A stretch of DNA of 64,000 bases from Curtobacterium sp. MCJR17_020 (lineage in GTDB: Bacteria; Actinomycetota; Actinomycetes; Actinomycetales; Microbacteriaceae): contig NZ_CP126260.1 in the NCBI RefSeq assembly GCF_003234365.2, positions 3,720,001 to 3,784,000 on the forward strand, in the 5' to 3' direction. The notes beneath the pieces are model-generated. The model worked only from the letters and a program-made list of their open reading frames with translations. It had not been told where the DNA came from and searched no databases. Positions 57,981-64,000 of this stretch are shown here, piece after piece. Each line of letters opens with the position of its first letter. Position 1 is the stretch's first letter. Both the position numbers and the translations under genes were made by a program.

Positions 57981-58738
57981 CGGAGTCCCTTCGGACGTGC
58001 GACGGTCTCGACCACGCGGCCGAGCCAGTCGATGGAGAGGGCGAGGAGCGCCACGAGGAGCGCCCCGGCGACGAGCACCTTCGGCAGGAAGAGCGTCACG
58101 CCGGTCGTGATGAGGAGCCCGAGGCCACCAGCGCCGACGAAGGTTGCCAGGCTCGCGGTGCCGACGAGCAGCACGAGCGCCGTCCGGATGCCGGACAGCA
58201 TGACCGGCACCGCGAGGGGCAGCTCGACGCGCATCAGCACGCTGAACGCGCTCATGCCCATGCCACGGCCGGCCTCGACGAGCCGCGAGTCGACGCTCTG
58301 CACGCCGATCATGGTGTTCCGGAGGACCGGCAGGATCGCGTAGAGCACGAGCGCGACCACGGCGGACCAGCTGTTCAGGCCGAGCCACGCGGCGAGCAGC
58401 ACGATCAGGCCGACAGCGGGGGCCGCCTGCCCGAAGTTCGCGACGGCGAGCACGTACGGGCTCGCCCGACGCAGCGGTCCGCGCGTGAGCACGATGCCGA
58501 GCGGGATGCCGATCACGAGCACCAGCACCGTCGACTGCAGCGTGAGCACCAGGTGCTGGCCGGTGAGCGCCAGGATGTCCGACGGGTTGAGCGTCGTGCG
58601 CTCGGTCGGGGTCAGGTCCGCCGTGGCGAGCCAGATCGCGAACCCGGCGAGCACGACGAGGATCGCGATCGGCTGGAACAGCAAGCCCTTCCAGGACGTG
58701 CTGGCGCCGGTGGCGGGCCCGGCGGCGACAGCACTCAC
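57977..58738 (-). CDS. Osmoprotectant ABC permease (OpuCB/ProW type)
   Basis: The 253-residue permease has an extra N-terminal segment (residues 1-50 with one helix), then the QAT-permease core: TLQSTVLVLVIGIPLGIVLTRG, ANFGQAAPAVGLIVLL, LRNTMIGVQSVDSRLVEAGRGMGMSAFSVLMRVELPLAVPVMLSGIRTAL with the EAA loop. It is one of two permeases in the operon and overlaps both neighbours by four bases. The function is import of a compatible solute. Confidence 0.92.
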   Translation of the reverse strand: MSAVAAGPATGASTSWKGLLFQPIAILVVLAGFAIWLATADLTPTERTTLNPSDILALTGQHLVLTLQSTVLVLVIGIPLGIVLTRGPLRRASPYVLAVANFGQAAPAVGLIVLLAAWLGLNSWSAVVALVLYAILPVLRNTMIGVQSVDSRLVEAGRGMGMSAFSVLMRVELPLAVPVMLSGIRTALVLLVGTASLATFVGAGGLGLLITTGVTLFLPKVLVAGALLVALLALSIDWLGRVVETVARPKGLR

Positions 58739-60012
58739 AGGTCTTCCCCGGAGGGCGCGATCACGGGCGCGGCCGGCGAGGACGGCAGCGTCTCGATCTG
58801 GTTGGTGTTCGTGCCGACCGGCGTGTACGCGCGGTCGTCGGCCGCTGCCGCACGCGACCGGGTGATGGCCTCCATGACGACCTCGACCGTGATGACACCG
58901 CGGAACGCCTCGCCCCGACCGGTGACCAGTGCGGCCCCGGCGCTCGAGACGAGCATGGTGTCGAGCGCGTCGTTGAGCGTCGAGGCCTCGCCCACGATGG
59001 GCAGCTCCGGGTCGACGCCGTCCGGGATCCGGTCGAGACGCTCGAGCTGCCGGCGCGACGGCCAGCCGATCGGCCGCTGCCGACGGTCGACCACGACGGC
59101 GTGCCCGTGGCCTCCTGCCTCCTGCATGCGCTGCAGGACGGCCTTCGCCTCTTCGCCGGGGGAGCAGGTCACCGCGGAGACGACCTCGACGTCGCGGACG
59201 CGGTTCAGGGTGAGCTGCTTCAACCCGGCGCCCGAGCCGATGAAGTTCTCGACGAACTCGTTCGCCGGCTCCGCCAGGATCCGCTCCGGGGTGTCGTACT
59301 GCACGATGTGGGCGCCCTCGGTGAAGATGACGATCCAGTCGCCGAGCTTCACGGCCTCGTCGAAGTCGTGGCTGACGATGACGATCGTCTTGTGCAGCTC
59401 TTCCTGGATGCGCAGGAGCTCGTCCTGCAGACGCTGCCGGGTGATCGGGTCGACCGCACCGAACGGCTCGTCCATCAGCAGGACGGGAGGGTCCGCCGCG
59501 AGCGCCCGGGCGACGCCGACGCGCTGCTGCTGGCCGCCGGAGAGTTCGCGGGGGTAGCGGTCGCGGTAGGTGTCGGGATCGAGCGAGACGAGGTCGAGCA
59601 GCTCGTCGACGCGCGCCGCGATCTTCTCCTTCGACCAGCCGAGCATCTTCGGCACGATCGCGATGTTCGCCGCGACGGTCATGTGCGGGAAGAGCCCGCC
59701 GGCCTGGATCACGTAGCCCATCCGGCGGCGGAGCTCGTCGGCGTCGATGCCGGTCACGTCGTCGTCACCGACGACGATGCGGCCCTCGGTGGGCTCGATC
59801 AGGCGGTTGATCATCTTGAGGGTCGTCGTCTTGCCGCAGCCGGACGGGCCGACGAGCATGACGATCTTGCCGGCCGGGATCTCGAGGGTGATGCCGTCGA
59901 CGGCGGGCTTCGACTGCCCGGGGTACCGCTTGGTGACCTCGTCGAGCAGGATGCTGCGGCCGGTGACGTCCCCGTCGGGCGCGGTGGTGGTGGCGGAGTC
60001 AGTGCTGGACAC
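58735..60012 (-). CDS. Osmoprotectant ABC ATP-binding protein with CBS domains (OpuCA/ProV type)
   Basis: The 425-residue ATPase has Walker A LVGPSGCGKTTTLKMINRL, signature LSGGQQQRVGVARALAADP, Walker B VLLMDEPFGAVDPITRQRLQ and His switch VIVSHDFDEA, followed by a C-terminal tandem CBS region (about residues 275-400), which in OpuA/OpuC senses ionic strength. It drives the two permeases that flank it. The ORF overlaps the upstream permease (59999-60646) by 14 bases. Confidence 0.93.
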   Translation of the reverse strand: MSSTDSATTTAPDGDVTGRSILLDEVTKRYPGQSKPAVDGITLEIPAGKIVMLVGPSGCGKTTTLKMINRLIEPTEGRIVVGDDDVTGIDADELRRRMGYVIQAGGLFPHMTVAANIAIVPKMLGWSKEKIAARVDELLDLVSLDPDTYRDRYPRELSGGQQQRVGVARALAADPPVLLMDEPFGAVDPITRQRLQDELLRIQEELHKTIVIVSHDFDEAVKLGDWIVIFTEGAHIVQYDTPERILAEPANEFVENFIGSGAGLKQLTLNRVRDVEVVSAVTCSPGEEAKAVLQRMQEAGGHGHAVVVDRRQRPIGWPSRRQLERLDRIPDGVDPELPIVGEASTLNDALDTMLVSSAGAALVTGRGEAFRGVITVEVVMEAITRSRAAAADDRAYTPVGTNTNQIETLPSSPAAPVIAPSGEDL

Positions 60013-60646
60013 GGATACCTCTCGAGATGGTCAGGCGGCCGAGGCCGAGGAGGAGCAGGTCGAGGACGAGGGCGAGCAGGACGACGCCGACCACCCCGAC
60101 GACCACGGAGTACAGGGCGTTCGCGCCGCCGAGGCGCGAGAGTCCGGAGAAGATGAAGCCGCCGAGCCCGGGGCCGAGCGCGTACGCGGCGATGGCCGCG
60201 ATGCCCATCACCATCTGGGCGGACACGCGGACGCCGCTCAGGATGATCGGCCAGGCCATCGGCAGTTCGACCTGCACGAGGGTCCGGAACCGGCTCATGC
60301 CGATGCCGCGCGCGGACTCGACCACGCTCGGCGGGATCTCGGCGAGGCCGACGACCGCGTTGCGCAGGATGGGGAGCGCGGCGAAGAAGACGACGGTGAC
60401 CACCGACGGCAGGACACCGAAGCCGAGCGGGACGATGAGCAGGCCGATGACCGCGAAGGACGGCAGGGTGAGGCCGATGGCGGACACCCCGTTCGCGACG
60501 GAGGTCAGGCGGGGACTGCGGTAGACGAGTGTGGCGAGCACCACGGCGATGACCGTGGCGAGCACCGTGCACTGGACCACCAGTGAGAAGTGCTGCCACG
60601 ACGAGAACCAGATCTGGCTCCATCGCTCCACGACGTACTGGAACAC
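59999..60646 (-). CDS. Osmoprotectant ABC permease, first gene of the operon
   Basis: The 215-residue permease has FQYVVERWSQIWFSSWQHFSLVVQ, five helices and the EAA loop PPSVVESARGIGMSRFRTLVQVELPMAWPIILSGVR. It is the second permease of the QAT-family importer. The GTG start at 60646 is preceded by a GGGGAG ribosome site. The 208-base region upstream (60647-60854) carries the operon promoter; TAGCTT near 60708-60713 is a possible -10 box and I see no other gene there. Confidence 0.88.
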   Translation of the reverse strand: MFQYVVERWSQIWFSSWQHFSLVVQCTVLATVIAVVLATLVYRSPRLTSVANGVSAIGLTLPSFAVIGLLIVPLGFGVLPSVVTVVFFAALPILRNAVVGLAEIPPSVVESARGIGMSRFRTLVQVELPMAWPIILSGVRVSAQMVMGIAAIAAYALGPGLGGFIFSGLSRLGGANALYSVVVGVVGVVLLALVLDLLLLGLGRLTISRGIRVQH

Positions 60647-60854
60647 GGGTGGGCGCTCCCCTTCCGGTCGGCCGAACTGCCCACGGGTCGGGGCACAAGC
60701 TGCGCCAAAGCTACGCAGGGCACGGACCGGTCGCACGACGAAGCGCAGCGGAGACGACCGATTCCTGTGCAGATGACCGGATGAGAACCCCTGATCAACG
60801 GGCAGTTCGAGCGTCGAGCCTGAGAGAACGGTAACGATCGTGAGGGGCCATCGG

Positions 60855-61559
60855 CTACGTGGCCAGGCCCCGCAGGCCGGACCGCTCGGCGATGTCGACG
60901 AGCTGCTCGCGCCAGAGGACCCACGCTTCGGGGCTCTTGTCGGCCAGGTTGCCGTCCCCGTCGCCCGCCAGTCCGTCGAGCATCTCGCGGACGATGTCGG
61001 CGTGCCCCGCGTGCCGGGCCGTCTCGTACGCCATGTGCACCAGGATGCGGTGGAGTGTGACCTCGCGGTGCTCCTCCGGCCACCAGGGGACGGTGCCGCG
61101 GGCGTCGAGGTCGAGCGCTTCGATGGTCGCGTCGGCGTGCGCAGCACTGCGGTGGTGGAAGGCCACGACGTCGTCCAGGGTCTCGTCGAGCGTCGCGTAC
61201 ATGTCCTCGCCGTCCTCCGACTCGAGCCAGGCGGGCGCGTCGGGCAGCGGCCGACCGAAGACCTCGCCGAAGTACCCGGCCTGCACACCGGCGACGTGCT
61301 TCACCAGCCCGAGCACGTTCGTACCGGTCGGGGTCACCGGCCAGCGGGCCTGCCGTTCGGCCAGGCCGTCGAGCTTGCCGAGCAGCGCGGCGCGGTGCTT
61401 CTGCAGGTACCGGTGCAGCGTCCGCTTCACCGCAGCGGCCGAGGCCAGGGGATCGGTGTCCGACGACGCGCCCTCGTCCGAAAGGACCGAGTTCCCGCTG
61501 GACGCGAGACCGGTGGTCGTCGCGGGGTGGACCTCGGGGACGGCGTCGGTGCTGCTCAT
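60855..61559 (-). CDS. DinB/DUF664-family protein
   Basis: The 234-residue protein has an N-terminal, Ser/Asp-rich low-complexity stretch (residues 1-35) and a DinB-like four-helix bundle: LHRYLQKHRAALLGKLDGLAERQARWPVTPTGTNVLGLVKHVAGVQAGYFGEVFG, then VTLHRILVHMAYETARHAGHADIVREMLDG, with the His residues expected to bind a metal. DinB-like enzymes include bacillithiol- and mycothiol-dependent transferases, so a thiol-transferase role is possible. The ATG overlaps the preceding hypothetical gene by four bases. Confidence 0.82.
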   Translation of the reverse strand: MSSTDAVPEVHPATTTGLASSGNSVLSDEGASSDTDPLASAAAVKRTLHRYLQKHRAALLGKLDGLAERQARWPVTPTGTNVLGLVKHVAGVQAGYFGEVFGRPLPDAPAWLESEDGEDMYATLDETLDDVVAFHHRSAAHADATIEALDLDARGTVPWWPEEHREVTLHRILVHMAYETARHAGHADIVREMLDGLAGDGDGNLADKSPEAWVLWREQLVDIAERSGLRGLAT

Positions 61560-62167
61560 GCCCTCGATCGTGCCACCACGACGTCCTGCAGGCGTGCCGA
61601 TTCCTGCACGGCCACACGCTCCGCGGTGAGCAGCAGTCCGGCCACCTCGGCTGAGGTGCGCGCGGGGGCGTCGTTCCAGCTCGTCAGGTCACGTACGCGG
61701 CCCATCCGGACGTCGGGTGCCGGACACCAGAGCACCGGCGCACCTTCGTCCACGGCGAGCGCGTGCCAGACCAGGTCGAGTGAGTGCTGGACCCGCGGTG
61801 AGTGCACGGCGTGCGGCCCGCCGGCGGCCGAGACGACCGCGCCGACCAGGCAGGCGGCGACGAGGGGCCGCCCCTGCACGTCCATCGCGGCGGCACTCGT
61901 GGCCTTCCGCACCCGGCCGTGCTCGTCGAGGTACGCGAACCAGGCGTGCTGGATCCAGCCGCGTTCGACGACGCCACGCGCGTCGGACAGCAGGTGCTCG
62001 AGCTCGCCGAGTTCCTGCAGCCGGGCTTCGACCCGTCGGACGCGTGCGGCGGCGCGGCGCTCGGCGAGGCGGTCGAGGAACCCGCGGAGGCCGGTTCGCT
62101 CGGATCGGGTGGGGGCGGGAGAGGCGTCGGTGGCGACGTCGTGCTGGACGCGGAACTCGAGGGTCAT
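61556..62167 (-). CDS. Hypothetical protein, resembling DUF6197
   Basis: The 203-residue protein has a helical, Arg-rich start (ERRAAARVRRVEARLQELGELEHLL) and then VVERGWIQHAWFAYLDEHGRVRKATSAAAMDVQGRPLVAACLVGAV and LTSWNDAPARTSAEVAGLLLTA, which recalls the WND-type ending of DUF6197 proteins of actinobacteria. That assignment is tentative and the function unknown. A GGAGGGG ribosome site lies before ATG 62167. It overlaps the DinB-like gene (ATGA), so the two are one operon. Confidence 0.68.
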   Translation of the reverse strand: MTLEFRVQHDVATDASPAPTRSERTGLRGFLDRLAERRAAARVRRVEARLQELGELEHLLSDARGVVERGWIQHAWFAYLDEHGRVRKATSAAAMDVQGRPLVAACLVGAVVSAAGGPHAVHSPRVQHSLDLVWHALAVDEGAPVLWCPAPDVRMGRVRDLTSWNDAPARTSAEVAGLLLTAERVAVQESARLQDVVVARSRA

Positions 62168-62225
62168 GAGGGCCCCTCCGATCGGCTGTGCACGGATGGT
62201 GCGGTCACGATAGCCCCGCGGGGTC

Positions 62226-63104
62226 TCAGCCGTCCAGCACCGCGTCGATGCTGCGCCGCGCGACGCTCCGGAAGGCGCGTTCGTCGGACGTCGCGAGCGC
62301 CGAGGCGAGCGCGATCGCCCACCCGCGCGCGCGTCCCCAGGTGACGTCCGGAGCGGCGACCAGCGTCCGGAACGCGTGGCGGGCCTCCCGATCGAGCGTC
62401 AGCCAGGCGGTGGCGAGGTCGACGGCGGGGTCCCCCGAGGTCACGTCGCCGAAGTCGACGACCGCCGACAGGCGTTCGTCGCCGTCCGGCGTGCGGTCCA
62501 CGAGCAGGTTGAACGGGTGCAGGTCGCCGTGCACCCAGACGGGAGGCCCGGTGTGCGTCGGCAACGCCGCCGCGGTCCGCCAGACCGCTGCCAGCTCCAC
62601 GGCCCGGGGCACGTCCTGCGTGGCGAGTCGCGTCAGGACGGCGTCGCTGCGCATCGCCAGCGGCACCGCACGGAACGGGTTCGCCGGAGCATCCGCCGGA
62701 GCCGGCACGTGCAGCAGTCGCACGAACTCCGCGAGGGCCTCGGCGGCCTGGACGCCGGCAGCACGTTCACCGACGGGTGCTCCCGGGAGCCACGGGACGA
62801 CGCTCCACGACCAGGGGTACCCGAGCGCCGGACGGCCCACGCGCACCGGAGCCGGCACCGGGACCACCGGTGCGACGCGGGCGGCGATCTCCGGAAGCCA
62901 CCGCTGCTCGTGCTCGACCAGGCGTGCCGCGAGCTCCCGACGCGGCAAGCGCACGGCGTACTCGTCGCCGAGCCGCACGATGACGTTGTCCCAGCCGTTC
63001 GCGACGACCACGAGCGGCAGGTCCGCCAGGTCGGGGTGCTGGTCTCGCAGCAGGGCCCGGACGAGCGGGACGTCGACGTCGACCTCTGCCGGTGGTGTGG
63101 GCAC
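62226..63104 (-). CDS. Aminoglycoside phosphotransferase (APH)-family kinase
   Basis: The 292-residue protein has the APH kinase fold: NGWDNVIVRLGDEYAVRLPRR for the nucleotide-binding lysine strand, the Brenner-type catalytic motif VHGDLHPFNLLVD and the metal motif AVVDFGDVTSGDPAVDLA. The family phosphorylates aminoglycosides, macrolides, homoserine, choline or other small molecules, so resistance is not implied. The GTG start has TAGCCT 6 nt upstream. Confidence 0.88.
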   Translation of the reverse strand: MPTPPAEVDVDVPLVRALLRDQHPDLADLPLVVVANGWDNVIVRLGDEYAVRLPRRELAARLVEHEQRWLPEIAARVAPVVPVPAPVRVGRPALGYPWSWSVVPWLPGAPVGERAAGVQAAEALAEFVRLLHVPAPADAPANPFRAVPLAMRSDAVLTRLATQDVPRAVELAAVWRTAAALPTHTGPPVWVHGDLHPFNLLVDRTPDGDERLSAVVDFGDVTSGDPAVDLATAWLTLDREARHAFRTLVAAPDVTWGRARGWAIALASALATSDERAFRSVARRSIDAVLDG

Positions 63105-63189
63105 CGGCTCAGGCTAGTGGGCCGGTGGACACATGCCCGCGAACGGGGGCGGGTGCGGGAACCGACCGCTGGGTATCCTCGTGGAGCGG

Positions 63190-63223
63190 TGACGTGGGTG
63201 TTTCCCTGGGGGGACCCGCGTCA
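63190..63223. terminator. Hairpin at the 3' end of the ScbR-like gene
   Basis: TGACGTGGGT (63190-63199) and ACCCGCGTCA (63214-63223) pair at 9 of 10 positions around a 14-base loop. The TGA stop of the regulator (63223-63221) lies at the base of the stem. The short gap 63105-63189 holds nothing else I can recognise. Confidence 0.5.
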
Positions 63224-63874
63224 TTCCGGCGCGATGATGGCGACGAGTCGCGGGACCTCTGGCCGGAGGCGTTCGGTGACGAGCGCGGCGAGCAGCACCG
63301 TCCAGAGCTCCCGCAGGCGTTCGTACAGGTCGGTGCGGTCGGCGAGCACGTCCGACACCGTCTGCACGCCCGTGTACGCGGGGATGACGACGCGTCCGAC
63401 GAGCTCCGGGTCCCACCGCGGGTCGACCTCGCCGGCGTCGATCGCCTGGCGCACGGTCTGTGCGATGAGCGCCATCCAGTCGGTGTACGGGTCCTGACGG
63501 GGGACGTCGTGCGTCGCGACCTCGGTCGACAGACGGATGCCGGCGCTCACGACGACCTCGGTGACCATCTGGGTCGCCAGTCCCTGCGACATCCACATGA
63601 GTGCTTCGAGCGGCGTCCGGCTCCGGGCGACCGCGGCTTCGCCGTAGCGCCGCGAGACCTCGTGCTGCTGCGCGATCACGGCACCGGCGAGGTCGGCCTT
63701 CGACGCGAAGTGGAAGTACAGCGCGCCCTTGGTCAGGCCGATCCGTTCCGCGACCCCGTCCATCGACGCGCCGAGGTACCCGCGCTCGTCGAACTCGGCG
63801 GCCGCGGCCCCGATGATCGCCGCGCGGGTCTCGAGCGCCCGCTGCTGCCGGGTGCGTCCGTCCTGGGCCATCAC
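63221..63874 (-). CDS. TetR-family regulator, ScbR-like (gamma-butyrolactone receptor type)
   Basis: The 217-residue protein has the TetR helix-turn-helix with the receptor-type signature FDERGYLGASMDGVAERIGLTKGALYFHFASKADLAGAVI, followed by a ligand domain containing RLSTEVATHDVPRQDPYTDW and DPELVGRVVIPAYTGVQTVSDVLADRTDL, as in ScbR/ArpA receptors for gamma-butyrolactones. No AfsA-type synthase is visible in the window. TACGAT lies exactly 6 nt before GTG 63874, so I start there; ATG 63871 is the next codon. Confidence 0.85.
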   Translation of the reverse strand: MMAQDGRTRQQRALETRAAIIGAAAAEFDERGYLGASMDGVAERIGLTKGALYFHFASKADLAGAVIAQQHEVSRRYGEAAVARSRTPLEALMWMSQGLATQMVTEVVVSAGIRLSTEVATHDVPRQDPYTDWMALIAQTVRQAIDAGEVDPRWDPELVGRVVIPAYTGVQTVSDVLADRTDLYERLRELWTVLLAALVTERLRPEVPRLVAIIAPE

Positions 63875-63944
63875 CTGCCGATCGTAGTCCGCTCCGAGGC
63901 TGCGCACGGCCCGCGTCCGGGCGGGTGCCCTACGGTTGGCCGCC

Positions 63945-64000
63945 ATGGACGGATGGCGGAACCCCGCGCGGTGGGCGCGGACCGGTCGGTGGCTGCTGCT
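63945..64000 (+). CDS. Start of an unidentified gene (cut by the window end)
   Basis: ATG 63945 is preceded by TACGGT with an 8-nt gap, the promoter pattern seen for many genes here. Only 18 residues are visible (MDGWRNPARWARTGRWLLL), a basic start turning hydrophobic, as in a membrane protein. It is divergent from the ScbR-like regulator and may be its target. Function cannot be assigned. Confidence 0.45.
   Translation, partial: MDGWRNPARWARTGRWLL

Noticed and set aside
62226..63104. Aminoglycoside resistance gene
   Set aside because: The APH fold is shared by many metabolic kinases; nothing in sequence or context supports resistance.
1..64000. tRNA, rRNA, CRISPR arrays, insertion sequences, integrases, phage genes
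   Set aside because: None seen: no T-loop-like GTTCGAATCC context, no spaced direct repeats of 24-37 bases, no transposase or integrase motifs.

Overview
The window is high-GC, densely packed bacterial DNA with GTG starts, four-base ATGA/GTGA gene overlaps and short intergenic gaps. The gene set (complete kdpFABC-DE, actinobacterial Ser/Thr kinase, DNA polymerase I-like protein, WYL, ScbR-like and LuxR regulators, hexulose-phosphate synthase pair) points to Actinomycetota, probably Microbacteriaceae; Curtobacterium is my best guess, by inference only. I see no rRNA, tRNA, CRISPR array, insertion sequence, integrase or phage module. It reads as chromosomal core and accessory DNA.

Layout. 1-2.0 kb: broken-off MFS exporter with its ArsR-type regulator, then DUF1697 and glyoxalase-fold genes. 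2.0-5.4 kb: GH65 disaccharide phosphorylase with beta-phosphoglucomutase. 5.5-8.2 kb: amino-acid permease, alpha/beta hydrolase, acetyltransferase. 8.2-10.9 kb: hexulose-6-phosphate synthase/isomerase (formaldehyde fixation) beside a LuxR-type regulator. 11-19 kb: high-affinity K+ uptake, kdpF-A-B-C then kdpD-E, preceded by an unnamed 56-residue membrane protein. 19-25.6 kb: small enzymes, regulators, an SDR gene broken by a frameshifting insertion, and a DUF3800-like gene. 25.6-35 kb: GH92 mannosidase, Ser/Thr kinase, Fic protein, PAP2 phosphatase, polymerase I-like gene.

35-46 kb is a coherent amino-sugar locus. One operon on the minus strand carries an oxidoreductase, a sugar ABC importer and a GNAT-like acyltransferase. 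A DeoR-type regulator separates it from a plus-strand operon with SIS-domain isomerase/deaminase, ROK-like kinase, amino-sugar-6-phosphate deacetylase, PfkB-type kinase and class II aldolase. This order fits N-acetylgalactosamine breakdown through tagatose phosphates, with ABC import and a kinase in place of a PTS.

46-64 kb: serine deaminase, PspC protein, quinone-oxidoreductase-like and shikimate dehydrogenase-like enzymes, an FAD oxidoreductase, an Abi/HEPN gene with its own promoter and structured leader RNA, an export-type ABC pair with a TetR regulator, a four-gene osmoprotectant ABC importer, and assorted small genes ending in a ScbR-like regulator.

Two general signals stand out. Many transcription units have a TANNNT box 6-8 nt before the start codon, the mark of leaderless mRNAs, which helped fix starts. 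Several intergenic regions hold long imperfect palindromes, two of which (8.2 and 30.6 kb) are the same repeat family. The best candidate for something new is the Abi/HEPN gene with its hairpin leader.
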